Made by a program: the position numbers and the translations under genes
Origin: Thinopyrum elongatum
Lineage: Eukaryota > Streptophyta > Magnoliopsida > Poales > Poaceae
Direction: 5' to 3'
NCBI GenBank assembly: GCA_011799875.1
Contig: CM022303.1
Location: 727,091,718 to 727,155,717, forward strand
Length of the DNA stretch: 64,000 nt
The notes under the pieces: model-generated
What the model saw: the letters and a program-made list of their open reading frames with translations, nothing else
What the model was told of the DNA's origin: nothing
Databases searched by the model: none
Shown here: piece by piece, positions 32,538 to 43,302 of the stretch
How positions within the stretch are numbered: the stretch's first letter is position 1
How the letters are laid out: each line of letters begins with the position of its first letter

Positions 32538-34893
32538 GCATCACGTGGCCCTTGGAGATGCTTTCTTCTGGCCTAGCACGGTTATGAACATATTTCTTTA
32601 AGACTCTCATGAACCTCTCAAAGGGGAACATATTGTGTAGAAATACAGGACCCAGAATGGCAATCTCTTCGACTAGGTGAACTAGGACGTGCGTCATGAT
32701 ATTGAAGAATGATGGTGGGAACACCAACTCGAAACTGACAAGACATTGCACCAAATCATTCTGTAACCTTGGTAGGATTTCTGGATCGATTACCTTCTGA
32801 GAGATTGCATTGAGGAATACACATAGCTTCACAATGGCTAATCGAACGTTGTCCGGTAGAAGCACCCTCAATGCAACACGAAGCAGTTGCGTCATAATCA
32901 CGTGGCAGTAATGGGACTTTAGGTTCTGTAACTTTTTCTCTGGCATATTTATTATTCCCTTTATATTCGACGAGAAACCAGACGGGACCTTCATACTGAG
33001 CAGGCATTGAAAGAAGATTTCCTTCTCTTCTTTGGTAAGAGCGTAGCTGGCAGGACCCTGATACTGCTTTGGATGCATGCCATCTTTTTCGTGTATACGT
33101 TAACATTGCTGGTCCTCCCGTGCCTCCGGTGTATCTTTTGTCTTCCCATAAACGCCCAAGAAGCCTAGCAGGTTCACGCAAAGATTCTTCGTCACATGCA
33201 TCACGTCGATTGCAGAGCGGACCTCTACTTCTTTCCAATATGGTAGGTCCCAAAATATAGATTTCTTCTTCCACATGAGTGCGTGTCCGTCAGCGTCATT
33301 CGGAACAGATTGTCCGCCAGGACCCTTTCCAAAGATTACTTTTAAATCCTTGACCATATCAAGTATATCATGACCAGTACGGTGGCGAGGCTTCTTCCGG
33401 TGATCTGCCTCACCTTTGAAATGCTTGCCTTTCTTTCTTAAGACATGATTGATCTGAAAAAATTGACGATGTCCCAGGTACACATTCTTCTTACATTTAT
33501 CCAAATATATACTGTCGATATCATCTAAACAATGCATGCATGTGTGGTATCCCTTGTTTGTCTGTCCTAAAAGGTTACTAAGAGCAGACCAATCATTGAT
33601 GGTTACAAACAGCAACGCTCGCAAGTCAAATTCCTGTTGTTTGTGCTCATCCTACACACATACACCTTCTATACTCCACAGCTGTAAAAGTTCTTCAACT
33701 AATGGCCTTAGGTACACATCAATGTCGTTGCCGGGTTGTTTGGGGCCTTGGATGAGCACTGGCATCATAATGAACTTCCGCTTCATGCACAACCAAGGAG
33801 GAAGGTTATAGATACATAGAGTCACAGGCCAGGTGCTATGATTGCTGCTCTGCCCCCCAAAAGAATTAATGCCATCTGCACTTAAACCAAACCATACGTT
33901 CCTTGCATCATCTGCAAAGTCCTTCCACTTTCTCTCGATTTTTCTCCACTACGATCCGTCAGCGGGTACTCTCAACTTCCCGTCTTTCTTACAGTCTTCT
34001 TTGTGCCATCGCATCAACTTGGCATGCTCTTTGTTTTGGAACAAACCTTTCAACCGTGGTATTATAGGAGCATACCACATCACCTTGGCAGAAATCTTCT
34101 TCCTGGGGCGCTCGCCTTCAACATCACCAGGGTCATCCCGGCTGATCTTATAGCGCAATGCATCGCATACCGGGCATGCATTCAAATTCTCGTACTCACC
34201 GCGGTAGAGAATGCAGTCATTAGGGCAGACAAACTTCTTTGCTTCGTACGTACTGTCGGGCAATTCGTTGTCCTTTGGAAGCATCTTCTTTAACATTATC
34301 AGCAACTTTTCAAATTCCTTGTCAGATACACCATTCTCTGCCTTCCATTGCAGCAATTCTAGTGTGGTACCCAGCTTTTTCTTGTCATCTTCGCAATTTG
34401 GGTACAACAATTTCTTGTGATCCTCTAACATGCGCTACAACTTCAGCTTCTCCTTTTCACTTGCGCAGTTTCTCTTTGCATCGGCAATGGCCCGACCAAG
34501 ATCATCAGCGGGCTCATCTGATGCCTCTTCTTCAGCTTCTTCCCCCATTGCCGGCTCAGCTTCTTCCCCCATTGTTGTACCATCGTATTCAGGGAACCCA
34601 TGGCCAGGATAGTTGTCATCGTCCTCTTCTTCTTCATTCTTTTCCATTAGGACCCCTCTTTCTCCGTGCTTGGTCCAACAGTTATAGCCGGACATGAAAC
34701 CGGACGTAAACAGGTGGACGTGAATGGTTCTTGAGTTAGAGTAATTGTGATCATTCTTACAGACAGCACATGGATAGCACATAAAACCATCCGCCCGCTT
34801 GTTTGCCTCAGCCGCAACCAGAAAAGTATGCACGCCATAAATGAACTGGGGAGAGCATCGGTCATCGTACATCCATTGCCGGCTCATCTTCAT
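32538..34893 (-). pseudogene. CACTA TNP2-like transposase with four in-frame stops
   Basis: TNP2-type (Transposase_21) proteins bind CACTA ends and cut them. From a Met at 34893 the minus frame reads: transposase-associated region (MSRQWMYDDR, RTIHVHLFTSGFM, NCWTKHGERG); acidic linker; stop at 34435-34437; MLEDHKKLLYP to VPADGS with a zinc-binding-like CPNDCILYR and CPVCDALRY; stop at 33949-33951; RALLFVTINDWSALSN, KGYHTCMHCLDD, IDVMHVTKNLCVNLLGFL; then the DUF4218-like part (SHYCHVIMTQLLRVALR, HVLVHLVEEI). Further stops lie at about 33655 and 33100-33102. All blocks stay in one reading frame: four nonsense codons and no frameshift over about 2.35 kb. The C-terminus is lost at 32538. Confidence 0.85.
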
Positions 34894-36185
34894 TACACAA
34901 CACCGAAAAGACCAAATTAATACAAGTTCATACATATAGTTCATACACACTTATTCTCATAAAACAACATACAAACTCTCTAGCTAAAGCATTTAAATGC
35001 AACAACAAATGCGATCAAGATCGCAACTAAGGTTACAATTGATCCAACAGCATAGTGATACCAAGCCTCTTGATTAACGGCATATTATTTAAATTTTCTA
35101 ATCTTCAAGCGCATTGCATCCATCTTGATCTTGTGATCATCGACGACATCGGCAACATACAACTCCGGTTTATCTTCTCTTCTTCAATTCTTTTTTATTT
35201 TTCTTTCAAATACTCATTTTTTTTTTCAACTAAATTTAACTTCTCGACAAGAGGGTCGGTTGCAATTTCCGGTTCACATATCTCCTAGATAAAAATATCT
35301 ATGTCAACTTGATGGGCATAATTATCATAAACACGAAATGCAACAAATAGTTATAAAAGAGAGTATATACCACATCCGAATCATAAACCGGACGAGGGCC
35401 GACGGGGACAGATATCAAAACCATGCCACTATGTATAACAAACAACCATACAGGTAAGAAAACTATACAAGTAATTATCTAAATCAAACAAACATGATTT
35501 TTTTTATAAAAAGGATAAGAACAAGAGGCTCATCAAGGTGGTGCCGGCGACGGGACGGTGCAGGCGATCGACGGTGGTTAGGACGGGGACGGGAAGGCAC
35601 TAAGTAAACCACACCTACACATGCAAACTAAGAAGTTAATTTGAGCTCAAATTACATATAAATCAAATAAACTCCCACATATAATTACTCCCAAACTAAA
35701 ACCCACAAATTACTATACTTATAGAGCATTGCAAGAGCTAATCTAGCAATGAGAGATGAAAGGACAAAGTTGCTAACCTTTGTGAACACTTGGATGGATG
35801 GGGTGCCTTCAAATCTTGACAAATTTTGGCAAAAATGGAGGATGAGCTCGAGCAAAAGAGGAAGAACAGAAAGGAGAGGAAAGGGGAAAAACAGAGAGCT
35901 TTGGCTCGGGCTGGACGAAGGGTTTATATAGTGACCCCTTTAGTCCCGGTTTGTGACACGAACCGGGACTAAAGGGGCTCATGGGGCCCCAGCCTGACAC
36001 CAGCCTGCCACCACCCCTTTAGTCCCGGTTTGTGTCACAAACCAGGACTAAAGGTTCAACACGAACCGGGACTAATGATTTCCCTGCCCCTAGCCGTTGA
36101 AACCGGGACTAATGGTCACATTAGTCCCGGGCTGTAGTCAAACCGGGACTAATGATGCGAACATAAAGTCGTTTTTCTACTAGTG
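32538..36185 (-). mobile_element. Truncated CACTA with TNP2 transposase remnant
   Basis: The plus-strand right end TTTTTCTACTAGTG (36185) is the element's 5' terminus, with several AGTCCCGGTT / ACCGGGACTAA copies at 35935-36155. The element is cut at 32538, within or just after the transposase, and the other terminus is absent. Its leader matches that of the CACTA at 19044-24836, so both belong to one family. Confidence 0.85.
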
Positions 36186-38411
36186 GCGACTCACTAATGG
36201 TCACATTTGTTTTTTTAGTCTTCTCTTTCTTTTATTTGCTTTTGTTTATACTTCAAAATATTCAAAACATATATATTACAAAAAAACATGCTGTGAAAAT
36301 ATTTGAAATTTTTTTGACCAAGCATTTGAAAAATGTTAAATATGTATAGAGAAAATGTTTCTCACATATACGAAAAATGTATCAATGTGTAGAAAAATGT
36401 TCACCAAGCATTTGAATTTTTTTTTTCAAAAATTATTTTGAAAAATGTTGATCAAGCATTTGAAATTTGTGAAATGCGTATAGAAAGAAGTTGACCATGT
36501 ATTAAAAAATGCTGAAATTTTTTCATCGTGTATATAAAAATGTTAATCAAGCATTTGATAAAATGTTGATCAGGTATTTAAAAATGTTAAATCTGTGTAG
36601 ACAAATGTTTACAATCTATTAGAAAATGTTGAAATTGATATCATGTATATAAAATGTTGGAATAGTTTTTTAAATGTTGCTCAAGTATTTGAAAAGAAAT
36701 TTTGTAGAAAAGGTTGTTCATTGATGAAAAATGATGGATTTTTGACAATGTATATAAAAGATGTTAATCAAGCATTTGAAAAATGTTAATCAAGCATTTA
36801 GAAAATGTTTAATATGTACAAAAATGTTGACCATGTGTTAATAAATGTTAATATAGCATTTAGCAAATATTAGTCAATCATTTGAAAAATAGTTAAATGT
36901 GCATAGAAAAATGTTAATCTTGTATCTGAAAAATATTGACCAATCATTTAAAAAATGTTAAAAATGTGTGTAGAAAAAATGTGCACCATGCATTAAAAAA
37001 TGTTAAACTTGTATTCAAAAAATGTTAAACTTGTATTAGACAATTCTTTTTTGACATATACAAAAAATGTAGATTGAAAATAAAAGAAACAAAGAAAACC
37101 AAAATATGAAAACCGAGAAAGAAACATAATTATCGAAAAAGAAAAAATGGAAAGTAAAACCATTGAAAAAAATGTAGAAAGAATAAAAAATGGAAACAAA
37201 ACAAAAACCGGAGAAGAAAAATTAAAATTAACAAAAGAAAACGAAAAAACATTGAAAACAAACAAAACAAATTAAAAAAATGAAAAAATGGAAAATGGAA
37301 AGAAAATAGAAAAGGTATAGAAATAGAAAAAAAATGGAAGAAAGCCGAATAGCACAGAAGAAAATGGAGGAAGGAAAAACAAATAAACCAGAAAATATGT
37401 GTTAACCTAGCCCTTTTCCTTCTAATAGGTAGCGCCCAAGTAGTTTAACATGAACTCGATGTTGCCTCATTGGCTATCAATGTGATGATACAGCCTGGAG
37501 GTCCTAGGTTCGATCCCCCTCTCGCTCGGGCACTCCTATATGAGAGCTCCTCTTCGGCGCCCTCAGCGCCGCTTAGTGGGGAGAGGGCGCCCGACGGTGC
37601 GCTATAGTGAGCCGGCCCAACGTTGCTCGCGTCTATGCTAAAAAAACAAAGTATCAAGAAAAATATGCACAATTAGGAATCGAACCCACATGCCACCGTG
37701 AGGAACTTGCGCACAGTACCACTGCATCTTGATGACTTTGGTGTGTTTATTCCGAAAACAGACTATATGACAATTGTTTCCGTCGAAGTACATTTTTTTA
37801 AAAGAAAACGTAAATTTGGAAAAGAATCCACATTTTTTAAAAATTCATCTATTTTTTAAAACTAATCATGGATTTTCAAAAAATGTTCAAAAAACTCGAA
37901 AAGAATTCATAGTGTTTGAAAAAAAGTTCATCAATTTTCGAAAAATTCATCAAATTAAAAAAAAGTTCATTGATTTTGAAAAAAGTTCATCGGTTTTGAA
38001 AAAGTTCATCGAGTTTGAAAATAAGTTCATCGTATTTGAAAACAAGTTCATCGAGTTTGATGAAATTTTATCGATTTGAAATAAATCACCAATTTTGAAA
38101 AAAGTTCACCAAATTTGAAAATCATCGATTTTGAAAAAAAAAAGTTCATCTTATTTGAAAAACAGTTCATCGCGTTTGCAGAAACTTCGTCGTCTTTGAA
38201 AAAGGTTCACGCATTTATGGAAAAGGAGAAAAAGGAAAGCAAAGTGGAAAACAGCGCGTTTTTTCTATTTATAAAGAATACCAAATACTATTCAAGCACA
38301 TCTGGTTATCTGATCCAATTGGTTGATGCGCTCCCTACTTAAACGAAATGATCCCGGTTTGATTCACAGCGAACGGACTATTTTTTGGTTTTTAGAAACA
38401 GGAAAACAGAA
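36186..38411. repeat. AT-rich MULE-like repeat including direct repeat copy B
   Basis: 36200-36360 is similar to 43400-43570. 36637-38166 is copy B of the direct repeat. 38167-38411 continues the same kind of sequence up to the Helitron. The central part (37430-37720) is GC-richer and holds tRNA B-box-like motifs. No transposase is seen. Confidence 0.6.
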
Positions 38412-39202
38412 TCTCTACTACTAATAAACAAACAAACAAGAACTTTCTTACGTGCACCCGTCAATTTGTCCCACAAGACGCACGAACCAATCAGCACCAC
38501 ACAATTAGACCCACAAATCTCAATCTAACAGCCATCATTAATCTAATGCCTCTACGGTTTGGACTTAGCAAATTCCCATGACTGACCGTGCTCCACCTCC
38601 ACCATCCATCCACCGGCAAGGAAATACCAGTCCCGCGTCCGTCCCCTACAATCACGCGATTCTCATCGGAAAGTTAGGAAACTAAATGAAATCGGCTCCC
38701 GTCGCCCTTAACTTCCACGCCGCCCACCACCACCGTATCCTGCCTGCACGCCGACCTCGCAGCACTGCACCGTAACACCGCAACATCACCATCGCCATCG
38801 CCGATTGTTGCCGCGAGCAGCATGGAGTCCGTCCGCGAGTAGCGTCGCATCCGTATGCGAGGTCGCCAGAGCAAGGAGGCCAGGCGACGGAATGCCCAGG
38901 ACCCTGCCCTTGCAGCGTGGCATCCGTACGCGAGATCCCCACTGCCAGGAGCCCGCCTTGCACGTCCCTTGAACAAGCCGGATACACGCAGTTGTAATTC
39001 TTCCCTGCACTTCTTTAGGTTCAACTTCTTCCTTTGACCTGTTGCAGCATTACTTGGAATTAGAATTTTCATAATAGAGTTCTAAACTGATGAGACGCCC
39101 TTATAATGCAATTTTTAAACTAACTGAATCATGCATGCTTGTGTATTGTTCAGATAACTGATGAGATGCCATGCACCAAACTAACAACAATGTGTCATAA
39201 GT

Positions 39203-40061
39203 GTGGACCCTAATGAAATGCAGAGGCAAATGGTTGGGGAATCCAATTGGTTGCATAGTAATGATGCGTATCAGAGGCAACTAACAGCAGGAAGCTCAAA
39301 AGGAGCTATTGCTGTGCCTCTTGGACAGAACATGCAACCAATTGGGAGCATCATCAGAGATATTGCACAAGGTATATTTAATTGGCGCTATACTGTTCAT
39401 GTGATTCTGATTGTAATCATCTTCTGGATGAAAATTAATTGTGCATGCAGGGCCTCTCACCCAAATTTCAGGTGTTGAGGTGCCCCAACTGCGCATAATA
39501 CGTGACCCAGATTGCACAACTGAAGATGCGGGTTATTTCGTCTATATAATTATGTTGCAGGTGTGCCGACATTGTTTATTTGATCATAAATCTGGGTTCT
39601 CTTTTGTTTGTTCAGGTATACAACCTTTTAATGGATCCAATCAACCTGAAAATACGCCGGCTAATGATACGATAGGACCTGCGCAACCGGCTCCGCATGG
39701 TACTCAAAACACTAATAATCTGATATGGGGTTTTGACAATCCAGCATTCTTATGCTCTACTGATCTTATGAGTTTTCATAGTGGGCAACGACCAGAAAGA
39801 TGATCCATATGGAATTTTTAGCCCGTTGTTGGACACTACTGCCCCGTTGTTTGATAAGACGATTTCTGCTATTTTTCGCTTGTGTGATGCTAATACTTTG
39901 TCATTATTCATGCAACAGCTACAAGGACCGGAAAATGTATTCAAATTTGCATCGCTTCACATGGAACGCGATTGTGATAACTGGAAGGACCTACACATCA
40001 CAACATGGCCAAGGGGAGAGTGTATTAAGAGCAGATTGCAGACCAATGGGTATGCCTCCTA
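39203..40061 (+). pseudogene. Captured multi-exon gene fragment, unrecognised
   Basis: The piece starting with DPNEMQRQMVGESNWLHSND and IAVPLGQNMQPIGSIIRDIA stops at a plausible splice donor (AAG^GTATAT, about 39372). An acceptor TGCATGCAG (about 39450) leads to GPLTQISGVEVPQLRIIRDP. A further acceptor TTGTTCAG (about 39617) leads to IQPFNGSNQPENTPANDTIG and LIWGFDNPAFLC. A different frame (LFDKTISAIFRLCDANTLSL, FMQQLQGPENVFKFAS) follows to a stop near 40061. The intron-exon pattern suggests capture of genomic DNA and not of cDNA. I do not recognise the parent gene. Confidence 0.5.
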
Positions 40062-41018
40062 ACTCAGCGCAATCAAGTTCCAAATTTTTTTTCTATGTCC
40101 CCATTAATCGCATTACAAAGGAAATTTCTTGGCAACTAAGAATAAAGTATGCATATGCACACACCAAAAGTGCAAGATCATGGGATCCAAGCAGTTAATC
40201 TTTTAAGACTTTGACAATTAGTATATGTGAAAGTATACATACTGACTATATGAGGATAATAAACCTTGATTTGTGTTGCAAAATCCCTCAACCTTTTTGT
40301 CAAATGCACGGCAGAACCATTGCCCATTCTTTTAGGAGAAGCAAAAGGCAATAACAAGGCTATGTATAAGAGACAGGAAAGTGACTTTACTATATCAAGT
40401 TCCATCAGCATGACCACCAACACAATCATTTGCTTAGTAATATAGCATCTAACCAGCTCCAGGATTTTAGAATGAATTTTATAAATCTGTATAAACTCAC
40501 TTTTTGCACACATGATGATTGAGAATGTGTATAATTATTTAAAACTGAAAACAAAACATGTAACCTGATCCATTCTAAACACTAAAGAAGTTGCACTTCC
40601 TGCTTCCAGAGTGTAAAATGGTGCATTTGAATGTTTGTTTGTTGGAACTACACAGTTATGTCATATCCTTCTTTCATAAAGTTATCCTAATAGGTGAGAG
40701 CATCAACGAGATTTTGTGGGTCTATCACAAAGTGGTTTAGAATATAAGTTTTTGAGGTATAATGCTTGTGGTAACACATCTAAGAAATATTTAGAATTGC
40801 CGATGAAGGTAATCTGGAACATTGATTTAGTAAACAAATATGCCCGGCCATCACATCAAAGAAAGGTTCTAAAGACAACTCTAAGGATTTCCCAAACTAT
40901 AAAAATACTGTGCAATGCAACTCAGAATCAAAACATACCCCTCGATTCAGACTTGTTGCTCCCATCCCCTTTCGGGACCTCCTTCTTCTCCTTCAGGAAA
41001 TCTAAAACATTAAGGGGC

Positions 41019-41163
41019 GATTTGATAATTTGCCACCCCTTACTTCCCCCTTTCACAATTTGCCACCCATTGTCTCAATGACGGGTGGGCCCGGGCCCCA
41101 CCTGTCATTCTCAGGGGGGGCAAATTATGAAAGGGGGAGGTAAGGGGTGGCAAATTATCAAAT
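41019..41163. repeat. Inverted-repeat (foldback) element inside the Helitron
   Basis: The left arm TTTGATAATTTGCCACCCCT (41021) is mirrored by GGGGTGGCAAATTATCAAAT (to 41163), with a GC-rich loop containing GGGCCC. It is a MITE-sized palindrome of about 145 bp. I did not establish a target duplication. Confidence 0.75.
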
Positions 41164-41896
41164 TTGCCAACATTAAGGGCCACATGTCCAACTAAAAGCG
41201 GATCAAAGGAAACCCAAAACCAGGAAGAAAGCTTACTCCTTTCCGACTGGTAGGAGAACAGCCGCCGGGACTGCGAGTTGGCGAGAGTAGGGATCTCCAG
41301 TCTCGGACCTTGTCGGCCCCATTGGCAGATGAAACCCGGCTCCCCAGAGCAGATGTCAGGTAGCGACGCACGAGACACATCCCGGCGCCCTCACAGCCGG
41401 GCAGCAGCGACGGCGGCGGACATGCCATGGCCCGCGAGCAGATAATCCTAGGAGACTATATTGCGAACAGTCAGGTGATGCACCTGCGATGAACCGAATT
41501 AACGGGGAAGAGCAGGCGGCGGGGTCGGAGAGGGAGACTAATCTGGACCGGGACGAGCAAGCGAGCACGCGGGAGAGGGTGGAGGAGGCTCATGGCGGCG
41601 ACGGCGACAGCGAGGGCATCAGGAGGAGAGGGAGGGGCGGCGTCCCCAGCGAGCATACCGAGCTTGAGCGCCTCCCCGGTCACTTCGGCGGCCGGATTCG
41701 AAGAAGGAGAAGGGAAGAGCATGGGCTTGCGAGTCCCGCGCCTCCGACGGATGCTCCCGCGACCGGATTCGACCACGAAGCGGATGAAAAGCAGGGGCGA
41801 CCATGGGAGAATGGGGAACAGCGGGGAGATGTGAGGGGCAGTGGGAAGTGACCAGATAAAATGTGTGTGGGGGGCGGTGGGGAGGATGACTGTGAC
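41164..41896. other. GC-rich Helitron cargo
   Basis: Several overlapping frames run on both strands (for example 41489-41851 and 41192-41428), with Arg/Gly/Glu-rich composition and no domain. It could be the 5' part of a captured gene. I do not call a gene. Confidence 0.3.
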
Positions 41897-42203
41897 GTTT
41901 TTTTTTTAACATGAGTACACACACAAGCGCTCATATACACGTGCATACACTCACCCCTATGAACGCACACATGCACACCCTACCCCTATGAGCACCTCCG
42001 AAAGACTGAGCCAGCATATCATCTTGAAATTTACGAAGTCACCATAGGCACCTCGTCGTCGACGGGAACGTCTCCTCCCACTGAATGCGCATCGCCGGAA
42101 ATCCTGAAATAAATCCAGAAATAAATGCGAGCACCAGGATTTGAACCCTGGTGGGCTGGGGATACCACAGTCCCTCTAACCATCCAACCACAGGTTGGTT
42201 CAC
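41897..42203 (-). mobile_element. Au SINE
   Basis: On the minus strand the head reads ACCTGTGGTTGGATGGTTAG followed by AGGG (box A) and GGGTTCAAATCC (box B), the tRNA-derived pol III promoter of the Au SINE known in Triticeae and other plants. The body follows, and the element ends in a T/A-rich tail (plus-strand T run at 41899-41907). Both flanks show GTGAC (41892-41896 and 42204-42208), a likely target duplication. The box B could be mistaken for a tRNA gene, but there is no tRNA cloverleaf. Confidence 0.88.
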
Positions 42204-42428
42204 GTGACATTCTTTTTTTAATATACACGCATTAGATAGATAGTGAATGAGTGCATAGTTGTTTGAATTAAAAAAAAATCTAAAAAAGTTCATTCTTTTC
42301 TACGGCGTCCGATTCAGGAGCGTGAGTGTGATCTTTTCTATCGTCGGGACTTGTTACCGTAATATCATTTGATAATTTTGAATTTTTATATAACTATATA
42401 TAAAAATTGATAATTTTTTATTGAAAAA

Positions 42429-42504
42429 TACTCACTTCGATTCAAATTAATTGCCGCTTGTTTAGTACAACTTTAGCGTCAATTAATTTGGATCAGAGGA
42501 AGTA
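42429..42504. mobile_element. Stowaway-like MITE
   Basis: Flanked by TA, it has inverted ends CTCACTTCGATTCAAATTAA and TTAATTTGGATCAGAGGAAG. It sits within the Helitron. Confidence 0.7.
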
Positions 42505-42852
42505 TTTAAGTTCTGTAATCATGCAGGTCATCACATGTGGATGTTAAATTTTATGGAGTACTTCGCAGGAGATATTTTGTCTGACACTTGTACATAGGTA
42601 TTTTTTGTTGTGTAATTATACTTACTTTTTGTTGTATCACTATTTTAAACCTAACTCTGGTCATAGAACAAAAACTAGATGTCAATTTACTTGACTCAGA
42701 ATTGAATGATGATAATATAAGAAGTCGAGACTTGGATGATGGAAACAACACAAATCTCACGGATTGTATGATTCGGGATAGACCCCTAAAAACTTCAATA
42801 GATATTTTCATTATAGATTATGATATGTGCGTTGCACATGCACGCTTACTAG

Positions 42853-43007
42853 TAGTAGAAAAAAGTGGGATGGGCCGGCATGCAGTGCACAGGGGGTGTG
42901 GTTTTTAGAAACAGGAAAAACAGAATAGCAGAAAGAAGTGGGATGGGCCGGCCCGCAGTGTACAGGGGGTGTGCGCCCTGTACCAAATGGCCTGTATTCG
43001 GCGCTTA
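42853..43007 (+). repeat. Tandem pair of a 75-bp unit, one copy holding the Helitron
   Basis: A unit with GGTTTTTAGAAACAGGAAAA, GAAAGAAGTGGGATGGGCCG and CAGTGTACAGGGGGTGT occurs intact at about 42900-42975. A second copy is split between 38378-38411 and 42853-42898 by the Helitron. Confidence 0.8.
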
Positions 43008-43302
43008 GGCCCTGTACAACGCAGGTGCTTATGCAGGTGCCTCGTTGAAAAAACCCGGTTTTTCTCCGGGCAGATGCTTACACAGGTGCTTATTAAGTGG
43101 TACGGAAGCAAACTTTGGCTTCGATGCTAGCCGGTGCTTAGGGGAGTTTAACTGCTCTCCTTCCCTCACGGATGCTACAGATTTGAAGCAACTAAGCACC
43201 TGCTAGAAGCACTCTCCATTGTGTGGCAAAATTTTCTTGAGATGCAACAATACTCTCTCTCTTTAAGCACCGGTGCATAAGCACCCAACACTGTACAAGG
43301 CC
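43008..43302. mobile_element. Tourist-like (PIF/Harbinger) MITE
   Basis: This 295-bp element has inverted ends GGCCCTGTACAACGCAGGTG and its counterpart ending CACTGTACAAGGCC. It is flanked by TTA on both sides (43005-43007 and 43303-43305), the 3-bp duplication of PIF/Harbinger. TGCTTATGCA-type motifs repeat inside both arms. The empty site would be a palindrome around CGGCGCTTAAGGCGCCG. Confidence 0.85.

Larger units (their letters stand above)
38412..42852 (+). mobile_element. Non-autonomous Helitron carrying gene fragments
   Basis: The 5' end is TCTCTACTACTAATAA, preceded by A (38411). The 3' end has a 15-bp hairpin ATGTGC-GTT-GCACAT (42825-42839), a 9-bp spacer and CTAG (42849-42852), followed by T. 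This is the A^T insertion and CTRR end typical of Helitrons. Joining the flanks (38378-38411 to 42853-42898) recreates a unit nearly identical to the adjacent 42892-42975, which serves as an internal empty site. I find no Rep or helicase coding sequence. The cargo includes an intron-containing fragment (39203-40061), a small inverted-repeat element, an Au SINE and a Stowaway MITE. Confidence 0.88.

Noticed and set aside
34003..34697. Plus-strand frames opposite the TNP2 transposase
   Set aside because: Antisense shadows of a recognisable minus-strand coding region.
42130..42195. Possible tRNA gene (box A and box B on the minus strand)
   Set aside because: The context is a full Au SINE with target duplication. 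There is no cloverleaf or acceptor stem.
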